Source: Planktotalea sp. (lineage in GTDB: Bacteria > Pseudomonadota > Alphaproteobacteria > Rhodobacterales > Rhodobacteraceae). Taken from it: a DNA stretch of 51,247 nt. A program made the position numbers and the translations under genes. The notes under the pieces were generated by a model. It saw nothing but the letters and a program-made list of their open reading frames with translations, ran no database searches and was not told where the DNA came from. The stretch's first letter is position 1, and each line of letters begins with the position of its first letter. The DNA lies in the NCBI RefSeq assembly GCF_018607965.1, contig NZ_JABBAM010000040.1, positions 3,534-54,780 of the forward strand. Direction: 5' to 3'. Positions 23,104-30,939 of the stretch are shown here, piece by piece.

Positions 23104-25816
23104 GTCTTCGCAGATTGAGTTCACCTTGAACGGACGTGCGGTCCAAAGCACGTCAGCCCGCCAAACGCGCCTAAGCGTGGTTTTGCGCGAAGAACTGGGT
23201 GCAAAAGATGTCAAAATCGGCTGTAACGCAGGCGATTGTGGGGCCTGTACGGTTTTGATCGATGGCGCGCCCGTTTGTGCCTGTCTCACGTCTAACGCTC
23301 AGGCGGCAGGGCGTAATGTTCAAACTTTGCAAGGTGTTGCGCCTGATATCCTTGCTGATTTGCAAAAAAGCTTCACCGCGCATCAAGCCGCGCAATGCGG
23401 TATTTGTACCCCTGCAATGATCGTGAGTGCGGCGGCGCTTTTAGCTGAAAACCCAAAACCAAATTCTGAGCAAGTTCAGGACGCTTTGGGTGGTGTGTTG
23501 TGCAGATGTACGGGCTATCGCAAAATCATTCATGCGGTTGTCGCGGTTGGTGAAAACCAGTCGGTCATTGCTGCAAAAGGCTCTGTTGGCGATCCGATTG
23601 CGCGATTGGATGCTTTGCCAAAGGTCGATGGGACAGAACTGTTTGGCGACGATGTTGCGCCCGTTGGCGCGCTCGTGGCGTTGGTGATCCGATCGCCGTT
23701 TCCGCGTGCTGCTTTTGAGTTTGGAGATCTGGATTCGGTGCGTGCAATCGAAGGAATTGAAGCGGTTCTGACAGCACAGGATGTGCCGGGCGTTAACCTA
23801 TTTGGCACCATTCCAGGCTTTATTGATCAGCCAATGTTTTCCGAAACTGAAACCCGCTTTAAGGGTGAGGCGGTTGCAGCTATCATTGGTGATGCGGACG
23901 TTATTTCAAGCTATGACATAACTGATTTTGCGATCAATTGGACGGAGCTCCCCAGTGTTCAGGACGTGAGCGAAGCCCAAAACAGCAACGTCGCGCAGAT
24001 CCATGAAGGTCACGACAACAATGTGATGTGTGGCGGGTTTGTTGCACACAGCGATATCGACGCGGGCTTGGCTGACGCTGATATCGTGCTGAGTGCAGAG
24101 TTTGAGACGTCCTTTGTAGAACACGCCTATATTGAACCCGAAGCAGGTTTTGCAGAAATGGTTGATGGCCGCGTGCATTTACATGTTTGCACACAAGCCC
24201 CAGTTATGAACCAAGAGGCCTTGGCAGGTCTGTTGGCACTTGAAAATAATGATATCAGGATTGTGCCGACGGCAGTTGGTGGTGGTTTTGGGTCCAAGCT
24301 GGATTTGACGGTACACCCCTATCTTGCGCTTGGTGCGATGGTCACGGGTCGCCCTGTTCGCATGGCCTATTCGCGAGTGGAAAGCATGGCAACATCAACC
24401 AAACGCCACCCTGGTAGGATCACGATTAAAGGGGGCGTTCGCAAGGATGGTCGCCTGACAGGTCTACGCTTTGACGGTGATTTTAATACGGGTGCCTATG
24501 CCAGTTGGGGCCCGACGGTTGCGAACCGCGTGCCGCTACATGCGTCTGGTCCATACAGCATTCCCAACTACCGCGCTCAGTCCAAAGGGATTTACACGAA
24601 TTGTCCCCCTGCGGGCGCATTTCGTGGTTTCGGAGTCCCCCAATCGGCTATCGCGCAAGAGACTTTATTTGACGAACTCGCCGCTGCAATTGGGATGGAC
24701 GCGCTTGATTTCCGCATGCTGAATGCGTTGGATAATGGCGTAGCGACGGTATCGGGACAGGTGTTTGAACAGGGTGTTGGGGTGAAAGCCTGTTTGGAGG
24801 CGTTGCGCGAGGCGTGGGTTGCAGAACAGCTTGAATGCCGAACGTTCAATGACATCGAAGGGCACTTGAAACGTGGTGTCGGTCTTGCGGCAGGCTGGTA
24901 TGGCTGTGGCAACACGTCCATGGCGAACCCGTCAACGATCAAATGCGGTTTGCGCAGCGATGGCACCTTGGTTTTGCATCAAGGTGCTGTGGATATCGGG
25001 CAGGGATCCAACACTGTCATCACACAAATTTTTGCGCAAGCGTTTGGCGTGCGCCCAGATCAGGTTTCGATTGTTGGCCCTGACACGGATATTACGCCAG
25101 ATGCGGGCAAAACGTCTGCCTCACGCCAGACATTTGTGACGGGTAACGCGGCCAAACTTTCGGCCGAAAGCCTTCGGCGCCAAGTTTTGGAACTGGTAAA
25201 CGCTGCCGAAGATGCCGAGATTATTTTAGGTAATACTGTGATTACCTTAAGTGGGGGGCACTCCATTGACCTTGCGAGGATGGATACAGGCGCGGACGGA
25301 TACGTCATGCGCGCTGTGGCCAGCTATGATCCGCCAACTGCGCCGCTGGATGAGAACGGTCAAGGCGTGCCTTACGCGCAATTTGGGTACGCTGCACATT
25401 TGGCTGTGGTCGAGGTGGACACGCAACTTGGAACAATCAAACCGCTGCGTTTTGTTGCCGCGCATGATGTGGGCCAAGCGATCAATCCTTTGCTGGTCGA
25501 GGGGCAAGTGCAAGGCGGCGTTGCCCAAGGTCTTGGTATGGCTTTGATGGAGGAATTTATCCCGGGGCGCACCGAAAATCTGCATGACTATTTGATTCCC
25601 ACAATCGGCGATGTTCCTCCGATTGAAACGCTGATCATCGAAGAACCAGATGCGCATGGACCCTATGGTGCCAAGGGTCTTGGCGAACATGCATTGATTC
25701 CCACCGCGCCTGCCATTTTGAACGCAGTTCATTTTGCAACAGGTGTGCGTTTGCGCCATGTTCCAGCCTTGCCGCACCGCGTCCGTGCCGCTTTGAAGGA
25801 GGCTGGATATGCCTGA
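23096..25816 (+). CDS. Molybdenum hydroxylase, fused 2Fe-2S and Mo-binding subunit
   Basis: 906 residues, xanthine dehydrogenase superfamily. The N-terminus holds both 2Fe-2S sites: C43-x4-C48-x2-C51-x11-C63 (plant type) and C101-x2-C104 with C136-x-C138. From about residue 180 comes the Mo-binding region: VGGGFGSKLD, the RGFGVPQ loop near GAFRGFG, and the catalytic glutamate E864 in AKGLGEHA. Together with the FAD subunit it should hydroxylate a heteroaromatic ring carbon using water. Length and Fe-S/Mo fusion resemble Desulfovibrio aldehyde oxidoreductase (about 907 residues), but a partner FAD subunit and the pathway context favour a nicotinate-type dehydrogenase. No XdhC- or MocA-like maturation gene is adjacent. 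It overlaps the reductase gene by 8 nt. Confidence 0.92.
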   Translation: MNKSSQIEFTLNGRAVQSTSARQTRLSVVLREELGAKDVKIGCNAGDCGACTVLIDGAPVCACLTSNAQAAGRNVQTLQGVAPDILADLQKSFTAHQAAQCGICTPAMIVSAAALLAENPKPNSEQVQDALGGVLCRCTGYRKIIHAVVAVGENQSVIAAKGSVGDPIARLDALPKVDGTELFGDDVAPVGALVALVIRSPFPRAAFEFGDLDSVRAIEGIEAVLTAQDVPGVNLFGTIPGFIDQPMFSETETRFKGEAVAAIIGDADVISSYDITDFAINWTELPSVQDVSEAQNSNVAQIHEGHDNNVMCGGFVAHSDIDAGLADADIVLSAEFETSFVEHAYIEPEAGFAEMVDGRVHLHVCTQAPVMNQEALAGLLALENNDIRIVPTAVGGGFGSKLDLTVHPYLALGAMVTGRPVRMAYSRVESMATSTKRHPGRITIKGGVRKDGRLTGLRFDGDFNTGAYASWGPTVANRVPLHASGPYSIPNYRAQSKGIYTNCPPAGAFRGFGVPQSAIAQETLFDELAAAIGMDALDFRMLNALDNGVATVSGQVFEQGVGVKACLEALREAWVAEQLECRTFNDIEGHLKRGVGLAAGWYGCGNTSMANPSTIKCGLRSDGTLVLHQGAVDIGQGSNTVITQIFAQAFGVRPDQVSIVGPDTDITPDAGKTSASRQTFVTGNAAKLSAESLRRQVLELVNAAEDAEIILGNTVITLSGGHSIDLARMDTGADGYVMRAVASYDPPTAPLDENGQGVPYAQFGYAAHLAVVEVDTQLGTIKPLRFVAAHDVGQAINPLLVEGQVQGGVAQGLGMALMEEFIPGRTENLHDYLIPTIGDVPPIETLIIEEPDAHGPYGAKGLGEHALIPTAPAILNAVHFATGVRLRHVPALPHRVRAALKEAGYA

Positions 25817-27302
25817 GGATGCCACCGATACCATGCACGTGAAACCAGAGAAAATTCGCTGCGATGCCTGTCCTGTGATGTGTTTCATCTCAGAGGGCAA
25901 AGCGGGGGCGTGCGATCGTTATGCCAATCACGCGGGCGACCTTGTGCGCCTTGATCCATTGACGGTTATCGAGAACGGCGCGCCTGCGGTTGCCTTTCTT
26001 GGTCAGGGCAAAGATCCCAAAAATTGGAACGGCGACGTGTTGCAAGGATCGCGCCCCTTTGTGACGGCTGTCGGGGCTGGTACGACCTATCCCGATTACA
26101 AACCAGCACCCTTCATTGTTAGCCAAGACGTTGACGGCGTTGATATGATCACGGTCGTGACCGAGGGGATCTATTCCTACTGCGGCGTGAAAGTGAAAAT
26201 CGACACGGATCGTTTCATCGGCCACGAACGTGCGGTTGTGCGTGTGAACGGAGAAGCGATTGGGCATGTAATGACATCTGAATATGGTTCCAAGATGCTC
26301 TCGCTTGGCGGGGTCGAACACTTGACAGGTGGTACGAAATCCGCGGGCCGTGTGACCTGTGATGCGTTGATGAACCTGTGCAATCGCGACGCGGTCACGA
26401 TGCAGATTGACGAGGGCGCAGAGATTATCGTGCAGGCGGGCATAGCTCCGATCATCAATGGCGTGCGCGAAAAACTGATGCGGGTTGGGTGTGGCTCTGC
26501 GGCGATTGGAATGTTCGCCAAACAATGGGAACCCCACGTGGACGAGGTGATCGTCGTGGATGATCATATCACGGGCGTTTTGACGGAACATGAAGCGGGC
26601 AAGCAGCTTAATATGCGCCCCTCTGGAGTAAAAATTAAAGGACGTCGTTCAACGCCGGGTCGCTATTTTCAGGTCGCCGAGCCGGGGACTGGGTGGGGCG
26701 GTACGGACGTGGAAGACCCGCTGACAATTTTGAAACCTGCGGATGCGAAAAAGGCGTGGGTAGGTTTGCGGTTGTTAATGGTGTCTACGACGGGCGAGCA
26801 GTGGGCGTATTATGAATTAGACGACGATCTGATCCCACGGCCCGCCGAGATTTCTGAAGAGCTACGCATTACTGCGGATCGCATCGCAGAGAACTGCGAA
26901 CCCTCCCTCTGTTCAGTTCTCTTCATGGGCGGCGCAGGTGGATCGTTGCGGGCTGGTGTTACGGAAAACCCCGTCCGGCTAACGCGTTCTGTCAAGGATG
27001 CGCTGACTTATGTGTCGTGCGGTGGTGCCGAAGCCTATGTTTGGCCCGGTGGTGGGATCACGGTGATGGTTGATGTCATGGAAATGCCCACGAATTCATT
27101 TGGCTATGTGCCAACGCCTGCGCTTGTGGCACCCATCGAATTCACCTTGCGGCGCGAAGACTATGACGCGCTGGGCGGTCACATGGAGTACATCATCGAC
27201 GCTGCAAGCGTGCTAAAGGGGGAGTTGCGCAAAGTCACGCGTATGCCGTCCCAGCCTGATCCGCACCAAGCGCAAAAAACCAAACGGATCCTGCGGGGAT
27301 GA
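25809..27302 (+). CDS. hnr: 6-hydroxynicotinate reductase homologue
   Basis: 497 residues. The N-terminus carries a ferredoxin-like cluster motif C18-x2-C21-x3-C25-x9-C35 (CDACPVMC ... GAC). The rest has glycine-rich and mixed alpha/beta segments such as EGIYSYCGVKVKI, GGTKSAGRVTCDAL, VGCGSAAIG and CGGAEAYVWPGGGI. It belongs to the family of E. barkeri 6-hydroxynicotinate reductase, an iron-sulfur flavoprotein that reduces 6-hydroxynicotinate to 1,4,5,6-tetrahydro-6-oxonicotinate with ferredoxin. The divergent enamidase homologue would act on that product. The ATG overlaps the Mo-subunit stop by 8 nt and its own stop overlaps the UPF0280 gene by 4 nt. I see no exact D-G-x-x-S/T-G-A-T flavinylation motif. 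No dedicated ferredoxin gene lies nearby. Confidence 0.82.
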   Translation: MPEDATDTMHVKPEKIRCDACPVMCFISEGKAGACDRYANHAGDLVRLDPLTVIENGAPAVAFLGQGKDPKNWNGDVLQGSRPFVTAVGAGTTYPDYKPAPFIVSQDVDGVDMITVVTEGIYSYCGVKVKIDTDRFIGHERAVVRVNGEAIGHVMTSEYGSKMLSLGGVEHLTGGTKSAGRVTCDALMNLCNRDAVTMQIDEGAEIIVQAGIAPIINGVREKLMRVGCGSAAIGMFAKQWEPHVDEVIVVDDHITGVLTEHEAGKQLNMRPSGVKIKGRRSTPGRYFQVAEPGTGWGGTDVEDPLTILKPADAKKAWVGLRLLMVSTTGEQWAYYELDDDLIPRPAEISEELRITADRIAENCEPSLCSVLFMGGAGGSLRAGVTENPVRLTRSVKDALTYVSCGGAEAYVWPGGGITVMVDVMEMPTNSFGYVPTPALVAPIEFTLRREDYDALGGHMEYIIDAASVLKGELRKVTRMPSQPDPHQAQKTKRILRG

Positions 27303-28132
27303 TGGGCGTCCAAGCAGCCCTTTTGTCGGGCGACCGTCTGCACCTACAACATGGCCCGATTGATTTGATCATTGGAGTCGATGGCGAACGCATGCTTGCT
27401 TTCGAGGCCGCGCAAACACGGCTTGGTACGGTCTTGGCAGAATTGATGGACGAGATTGATCTTTTGCGCATGGTCCATGGGCCAAAGCCAAAGGGGTGCA
27501 TTGCTTTGGCGATGTGGCGTGCGGCGCAAGCGCATGATGGATTTGTAACGCCTATGGCGGGTGTCGCGGGGGCTGTCGCTGAAACGGTTTTGGACGCGAT
27601 GCAGCAAGCCGCGTCTTTCAAGCGCGCCTATGTGAACAACGGCGGTGACATCGCGCTTCACGTGTCTGGCGACGCTGTGTTCTCGGTTGGTATGGCTGGT
27701 GTGAAGGGCGGCGCGCTTGGTAAGATTACATTGAGTGCTGACAGCCCCATTCGCGGTATCGCGACGAGTGGGCAGGGCGGTCGCAGCCTGTCCTTTGGTA
27801 TTGCGGATAGTGTCACGGCCTTAAGCGAAACGGCCTGCAAAGCCGATGTGGCGGCAACTTTGATTGCGGGTGCTGTCGATCTGCCAGATCACCCCGCGAT
27901 TACGCGCCAAAATGCGAATGAGATCGTTGATCAAAGTGACTTGGGTGCTATGAGGGTGGTCACGCATGTTGGGCAGTTGACTCTAGCAGAGGTCACGCGC
28001 GCGCTTGAAACTGGCCTAAGCCACGCGCGTGATATGCAAGAAGCTGGCCTAATTCACGCGGCCAGCTTGCATTTTCAGGGTCAAAGCAGACAAATAGAAA
28101 TGAACAACAAGAAGGTGCTAGAACATGCCTGA
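27299..28132 (+). CDS. UPF0280-family protein (ApbE superfamily)
   Basis: 277 residues. Recognised as UPF0280 (COG2122) by GPIDLIIGVDGER, the TPMAGVAGAVAETVLDAM helix, the AYVNNGGDIALHV strand-turn, and GIATSGQGGRSLSFGIADSVT. The last two are the counterparts of the FAD/Mg-binding NxGGD and TSG segments of ApbE flavin transferases. It lacks a signal peptide, unlike periplasmic ApbE, so it should act in the cytoplasm. Position between the ring reductase (4-nt overlap) and the DUF1185 pair (8-nt overlap) suggests a dedicated role. Flavin attachment or flavin-dependent chemistry for the reductase is a reasonable guess, not shown. Confidence 0.82.
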   Translation: MMGVQAALLSGDRLHLQHGPIDLIIGVDGERMLAFEAAQTRLGTVLAELMDEIDLLRMVHGPKPKGCIALAMWRAAQAHDGFVTPMAGVAGAVAETVLDAMQQAASFKRAYVNNGGDIALHVSGDAVFSVGMAGVKGGALGKITLSADSPIRGIATSGQGGRSLSFGIADSVTALSETACKADVAATLIAGAVDLPDHPAITRQNANEIVDQSDLGAMRVVTHVGQLTLAEVTRALETGLSHARDMQEAGLIHAASLHFQGQSRQIEMNNKKVLEHA

Positions 28133-28709
28133 TGTAGAGATCCGCAAGATTGCAACGGTCATTGAAGAAGTCTTTCACGAGGGTGGTCCACGCGCAAACG
28201 TGCCCCAAAGACGTGGAGCTGTTATCGCGGTCATCGCGAACCCCTACGCGGGACAATATGTTGAGGACATTCAACCGTTCATGGAAGACCTAAAGCCACT
28301 GGGCTTGCAAATGGGGCAAAAGTTGATTGATGCGCTCGGCGGTGATGCGAGTATGATCGAAGGCTATGGTAAAGGCTCAATCGTCGGTACGGCGGGTGAA
28401 TTGGAGCACGGGGCGCTTTGGCATGCGCCGGGCGGATACGCGATGCGCGAACTTTTGGGTGATGCAAAGGCGATAGTCCCGTCCACGAAAAAGGTGGGCG
28501 CGGCGGGCGTTCGTTTGGACGTTCCGATCACTCATATCAACGCATCCTACGTGCGCGGACATTTTGATGCGATGGAAGTTGGCATGAATGACGCGCCCCG
28601 TGCAAATGAGCTGGCGTTCGTTCTGGTGATGAGCACAGGCGCACGCGTGCATGACAGGGCTGGTGGGTTGCCCGCGAGTGCGATCAAAGGTGAGGATGGT
28701 CTACGATGA
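28125..28709 (+). CDS. DUF1185 (AA_synth) family protein, copy 1
   Basis: 194 residues of the PF06684-type family labelled amino acid synthesis without a proven reaction. Conserved blocks shared with the next gene are VIANPYAG, the ESYG/EGYG-type glycine turn GYGKG, GELEHG, VPSTKK-G, RLDVPITH and NDAPRANE. No signal peptide or membrane segment, so it is cytosolic. It overlaps UPF0280 by 8 nt and its paralogue by 4 nt. The invariant Lys pair after VPS and the NDAPRANE motif look like an active or binding site. The context implies a step near ring reduction or ring opening. Confidence 0.8.
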   Translation: MPDVEIRKIATVIEEVFHEGGPRANVPQRRGAVIAVIANPYAGQYVEDIQPFMEDLKPLGLQMGQKLIDALGGDASMIEGYGKGSIVGTAGELEHGALWHAPGGYAMRELLGDAKAIVPSTKKVGAAGVRLDVPITHINASYVRGHFDAMEVGMNDAPRANELAFVLVMSTGARVHDRAGGLPASAIKGEDGLR

Positions 28710-29290
28710 AAGCTGACATTCGCAAGATTGCTGTTTTCGTTGAAGAAACACATCGTGAGGCAGGGCGTTCAATTGCACCTGCCACGCGTAAAGCCGTTGC
28801 TGTCGCGGTCATCGCGAACCCATATGCGGGGGGATACACCGAGGATTTGAAACCCTTGATGGATATTGGCGCTGAACTTGGCGAAACGCTCGGCAAGCGC
28901 TGTGTCGAAGCGCTCGGCATCAAGCCTGCACAGGCCGAAAGCTATGGAAAAGCTGCGATGGTGGGCGAAAATGGAGAGCTAGAACACGCCGCCGCTTTGC
29001 TGCACCCCAAGATGGGTGCGCCTTTGCGCAAAGAAGTTGAAAAGGGTGCCGCCCTTGTGCCGTCGTCTAAGAAAATGGGTGGCCCTGGACAGGATTTAGA
29101 TGTGCCGTTGGGACATAAAGATGCGGCCTATGTGCGGTCACATTTCGATGGAATAGAAGTCCGTTTGAACGATGCACCGCGTGCGAATGAAATCATGGTT
29201 GCAGTTGCCGTTACAGACGGCGGGCGGCCTTTACCGCGCGTTGGTGGCTTGTTGCACGCGGATGCGGTGGGCAAAGATGGGTTGCGTTAA
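28706..29290 (+). CDS. DUF1185 (AA_synth) family protein, copy 2
   Basis: 194 residues, exactly the length of copy 1 and alignable over the whole chain, with the same blocks (VIANPYAG, SYGKA, GELEHA, VPSSKKMGG, DLDVPLGH, NDAPRANE, GKDGLR end). Many other positions differ, so this is an old duplication or two specialised subunits and not a recent repeat. ATGA coupling to copy 1 supports 1:1 production and a hetero-oligomer. The stop shares a 4-nt TTAA overlap with the convergent MarR gene. Biochemical role unknown. Confidence 0.8.
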   Translation: MKADIRKIAVFVEETHREAGRSIAPATRKAVAVAVIANPYAGGYTEDLKPLMDIGAELGETLGKRCVEALGIKPAQAESYGKAAMVGENGELEHAAALLHPKMGAPLRKEVEKGAALVPSSKKMGGPGQDLDVPLGHKDAAYVRSHFDGIEVRLNDAPRANEIMVAVAVTDGGRPLPRVGGLLHADAVGKDGLR

Positions 29291-29724
29291 AGTTTTTCCA
29301 GAAGGGCCAGCAAGCGTTCCGTTTCGCGCGTACTTAGGTTTGCAGTTGTGCGCGCCGAGATTTTAGTTGCTGTCGCGATTGCGCGGGATGCAAACTCTTG
29401 TCCTGTTGAGGTTAAAGAAATCTCTAGCCTGCGCAAATCGGTTTTAGACGCGGTGCTTTGAACAAACCCTTTGCTGCGCAAACGATCCACGACGCCTTTT
29501 GTGGTTGCCGAATCCATGCCAACACGGCGTCCCAGATGATTTTGCGACAATGGTCCGTCGGCGTGAAGGCGTGCGAGGATGGCAAATTGCGTTGGGGTCG
29601 CGTCTGGCATCAACTCTGCAAAGTGCTCTAGGTGCTTTTGGTTCGCCAAACGCAGCTTGAAACCGATCTGATCTTCCAGACGGTATTCGACCTTCTGCGC
29701 ATTGCTTGCCTCGTCTTTGATCAT
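29287..29724 (-). CDS. MarR-family transcriptional regulator
   Basis: 145 residues from ATG 29724, selected because GGGAGA lies upstream at proper distance; ATG 29748 is an alternative without a ribosome site. The winged helix-turn-helix is clear: TPTQFAILARL, LSQNHLGRRVGMDSATTKGVVDRLRSKG-type recognition region and the DLRRLEISLT wing, flanked by dimerisation helices. MarR proteins often repress catabolic operons and release DNA on binding an aromatic acid. It lies between the reductive operon (convergent, 4-nt overlap) and the Rieske gene (divergent), the natural place for a local regulator of the island. Confidence 0.92.
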   Translation of the reverse strand: MIKDEASNAQKVEYRLEDQIGFKLRLANQKHLEHFAELMPDATPTQFAILARLHADGPLSQNHLGRRVGMDSATTKGVVDRLRSKGFVQSTASKTDLRRLEISLTSTGQEFASRAIATATKISARTTANLSTRETERLLALLEKL

Positions 29725-29766
29725 TCGCCGCGTTCTCCCTATTTTCATAGGATACGAGCGAAAATA

Positions 29767-29784
29767 TTGTTTGACAACGAACAA
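29767..29784. promoter_or_regulatory. Dyad TTGTT-N8-AACAA between marR and Rieske genes
   Basis: A short 5+5-bp dyad centred in the 111-bp divergent region; it contains TTGACA (29771-29776), a perfect -35 box for the Rieske gene. Overlap of dyad and -35 fits MarR autoregulation and control of the oxygenase, but the dyad is short. Confidence 0.4.
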
Positions 29785-29835
29785 GTTTTCAGTGCCGAAT
29801 GCAGTTTAGATGCCAAGGCTGGGAGAGTCGCTCGA

Positions 29836-30903
29836 ATGCCGTTTGTACGTAATGCGTGGTACGTTGCTGGCTGGTCCAAGGACTTTGCGGATGATCTGCG
29901 CGCGATCACGATCACTGAACAAAATATGGTGTTGTTTAGGGCCTCCGACGGAGAACTTGTTGCCTTGGAAGATCGCTGTCCGCACCGCCTGTTGCCACTC
30001 TCTAAAGGCAAACGCGTTGGCGATACGGTGCAATGTGGCTACCACGGAATGACGTTTGGGCGTGATGGGAAATGCGTGCGCGTTCCGGGTCAAGATAACC
30101 TTCCTGCGTCGGCGTATGTTGATACATATCCTGTTCACGAAGCCCATGGAATCGTTTGGATTTGGCCTGGTGAAGCAGCTTTGGCTGCAAACACGCCCGT
30201 CTTTGACATGCCTGAATTTTCCGACCCGAATTGGCATGCGCATCACGGCGATGGGCTGCATCTACACGCGAACTATCTCAACGTCGCAGAGAACCTTGTT
30301 GATCCTGCGCACGTCAGTTTTGTGCATCCAACAACGCTGGGCAGTGCCGCGTCTGAAAACGTACCTGTGCATGTGTCGACGTCTGGTGATGTGATCCTCG
30401 CGTGGCGTTGGATCAAGGACTCCGCTCCCGTTGGGTTCTTTCAGAATTTTGGCGATTTCACAGGCAATGTGGATCGCTGGCATTACTACTATTTGCACCT
30501 GCCCAGTACGGCTGTCATTGATTTCGGCAGTGCGGATGTGGCGGCTAACCTCTCTGAGGATGAACGTGACAAGGGCGTACGCATTTTCGCGCTGCACTTT
30601 GTGACGCCTGTGACCGAGGACTTTACGATCGATTACTGGATGCACCTGCGCAACACGGCGGTTGGCGACGAAGCTGCGTCAGAAAATATGGACACGATGT
30701 TCCGCATCGCGTTTTCTGAGGACAAAGAGGTGCTGGAAGCCATCAACATTGAAGAACAGCGTCCACAGAAGCGTAAACCCATCAGAATTGCCATCGACAA
30801 AGGGCCAAACGTGTATCGCAAACGAATACGCGACCTTGTCGAACTGGAGGCCACCGAAGATCTCGGTGCGCCTCTCCATCCGACCTTTGTGCAGCACGAC
30901 TGA
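29836..30903 (+). CDS. Rieske non-haem iron oxygenase, VanA-type
   Basis: 355 residues from ATG 29836, with GGGAGAG nine bases upstream; the open frame upstream overlaps marR on the other strand and is not coding. The Rieske 2Fe-2S site is C48-x-H50-x16-C67-x2-H70. The mononuclear iron site is D156-x2-H159-x4-H164 in NLVDPAHVSFVH. Size and MPFVRNAWYVAGW start match single-polypeptide oxygenases such as vanillate O-demethylase and N-demethylases. Such enzymes hydroxylate a methyl group, which leaves as formaldehyde, or a ring. No reductase gene is adjacent, so electrons must come from elsewhere. It is followed by the ABC importer genes and is a candidate first catabolic step. Confidence 0.92.
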   Translation: MPFVRNAWYVAGWSKDFADDLRAITITEQNMVLFRASDGELVALEDRCPHRLLPLSKGKRVGDTVQCGYHGMTFGRDGKCVRVPGQDNLPASAYVDTYPVHEAHGIVWIWPGEAALAANTPVFDMPEFSDPNWHAHHGDGLHLHANYLNVAENLVDPAHVSFVHPTTLGSAASENVPVHVSTSGDVILAWRWIKDSAPVGFFQNFGDFTGNVDRWHYYYLHLPSTAVIDFGSADVAANLSEDERDKGVRIFALHFVTPVTEDFTIDYWMHLRNTAVGDEAASENMDTMFRIAFSEDKEVLEAINIEEQRPQKRKPIRIAIDKGPNVYRKRIRDLVELEATEDLGAPLHPTFVQHD

Positions 30904-30939
30904 CGCTGCTAGGGTCGACCCAACAGAAAAGGGATGACC

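Noticed and set aside
23096-25816. Xanthine dehydrogenase for purine breakdown
   Set aside because: No XdhC, guanine deaminase or uricase-type neighbours; subunit layout and coupling to a ring reductase and enamidase fit a pyridine hydroxylase better.
29632-29835. N-terminal extension of the Rieske oxygenase
   Set aside because: It overlaps marR on the other strand, has no family similarity, and ATG 29836 has a good ribosome site and the family N-terminus.
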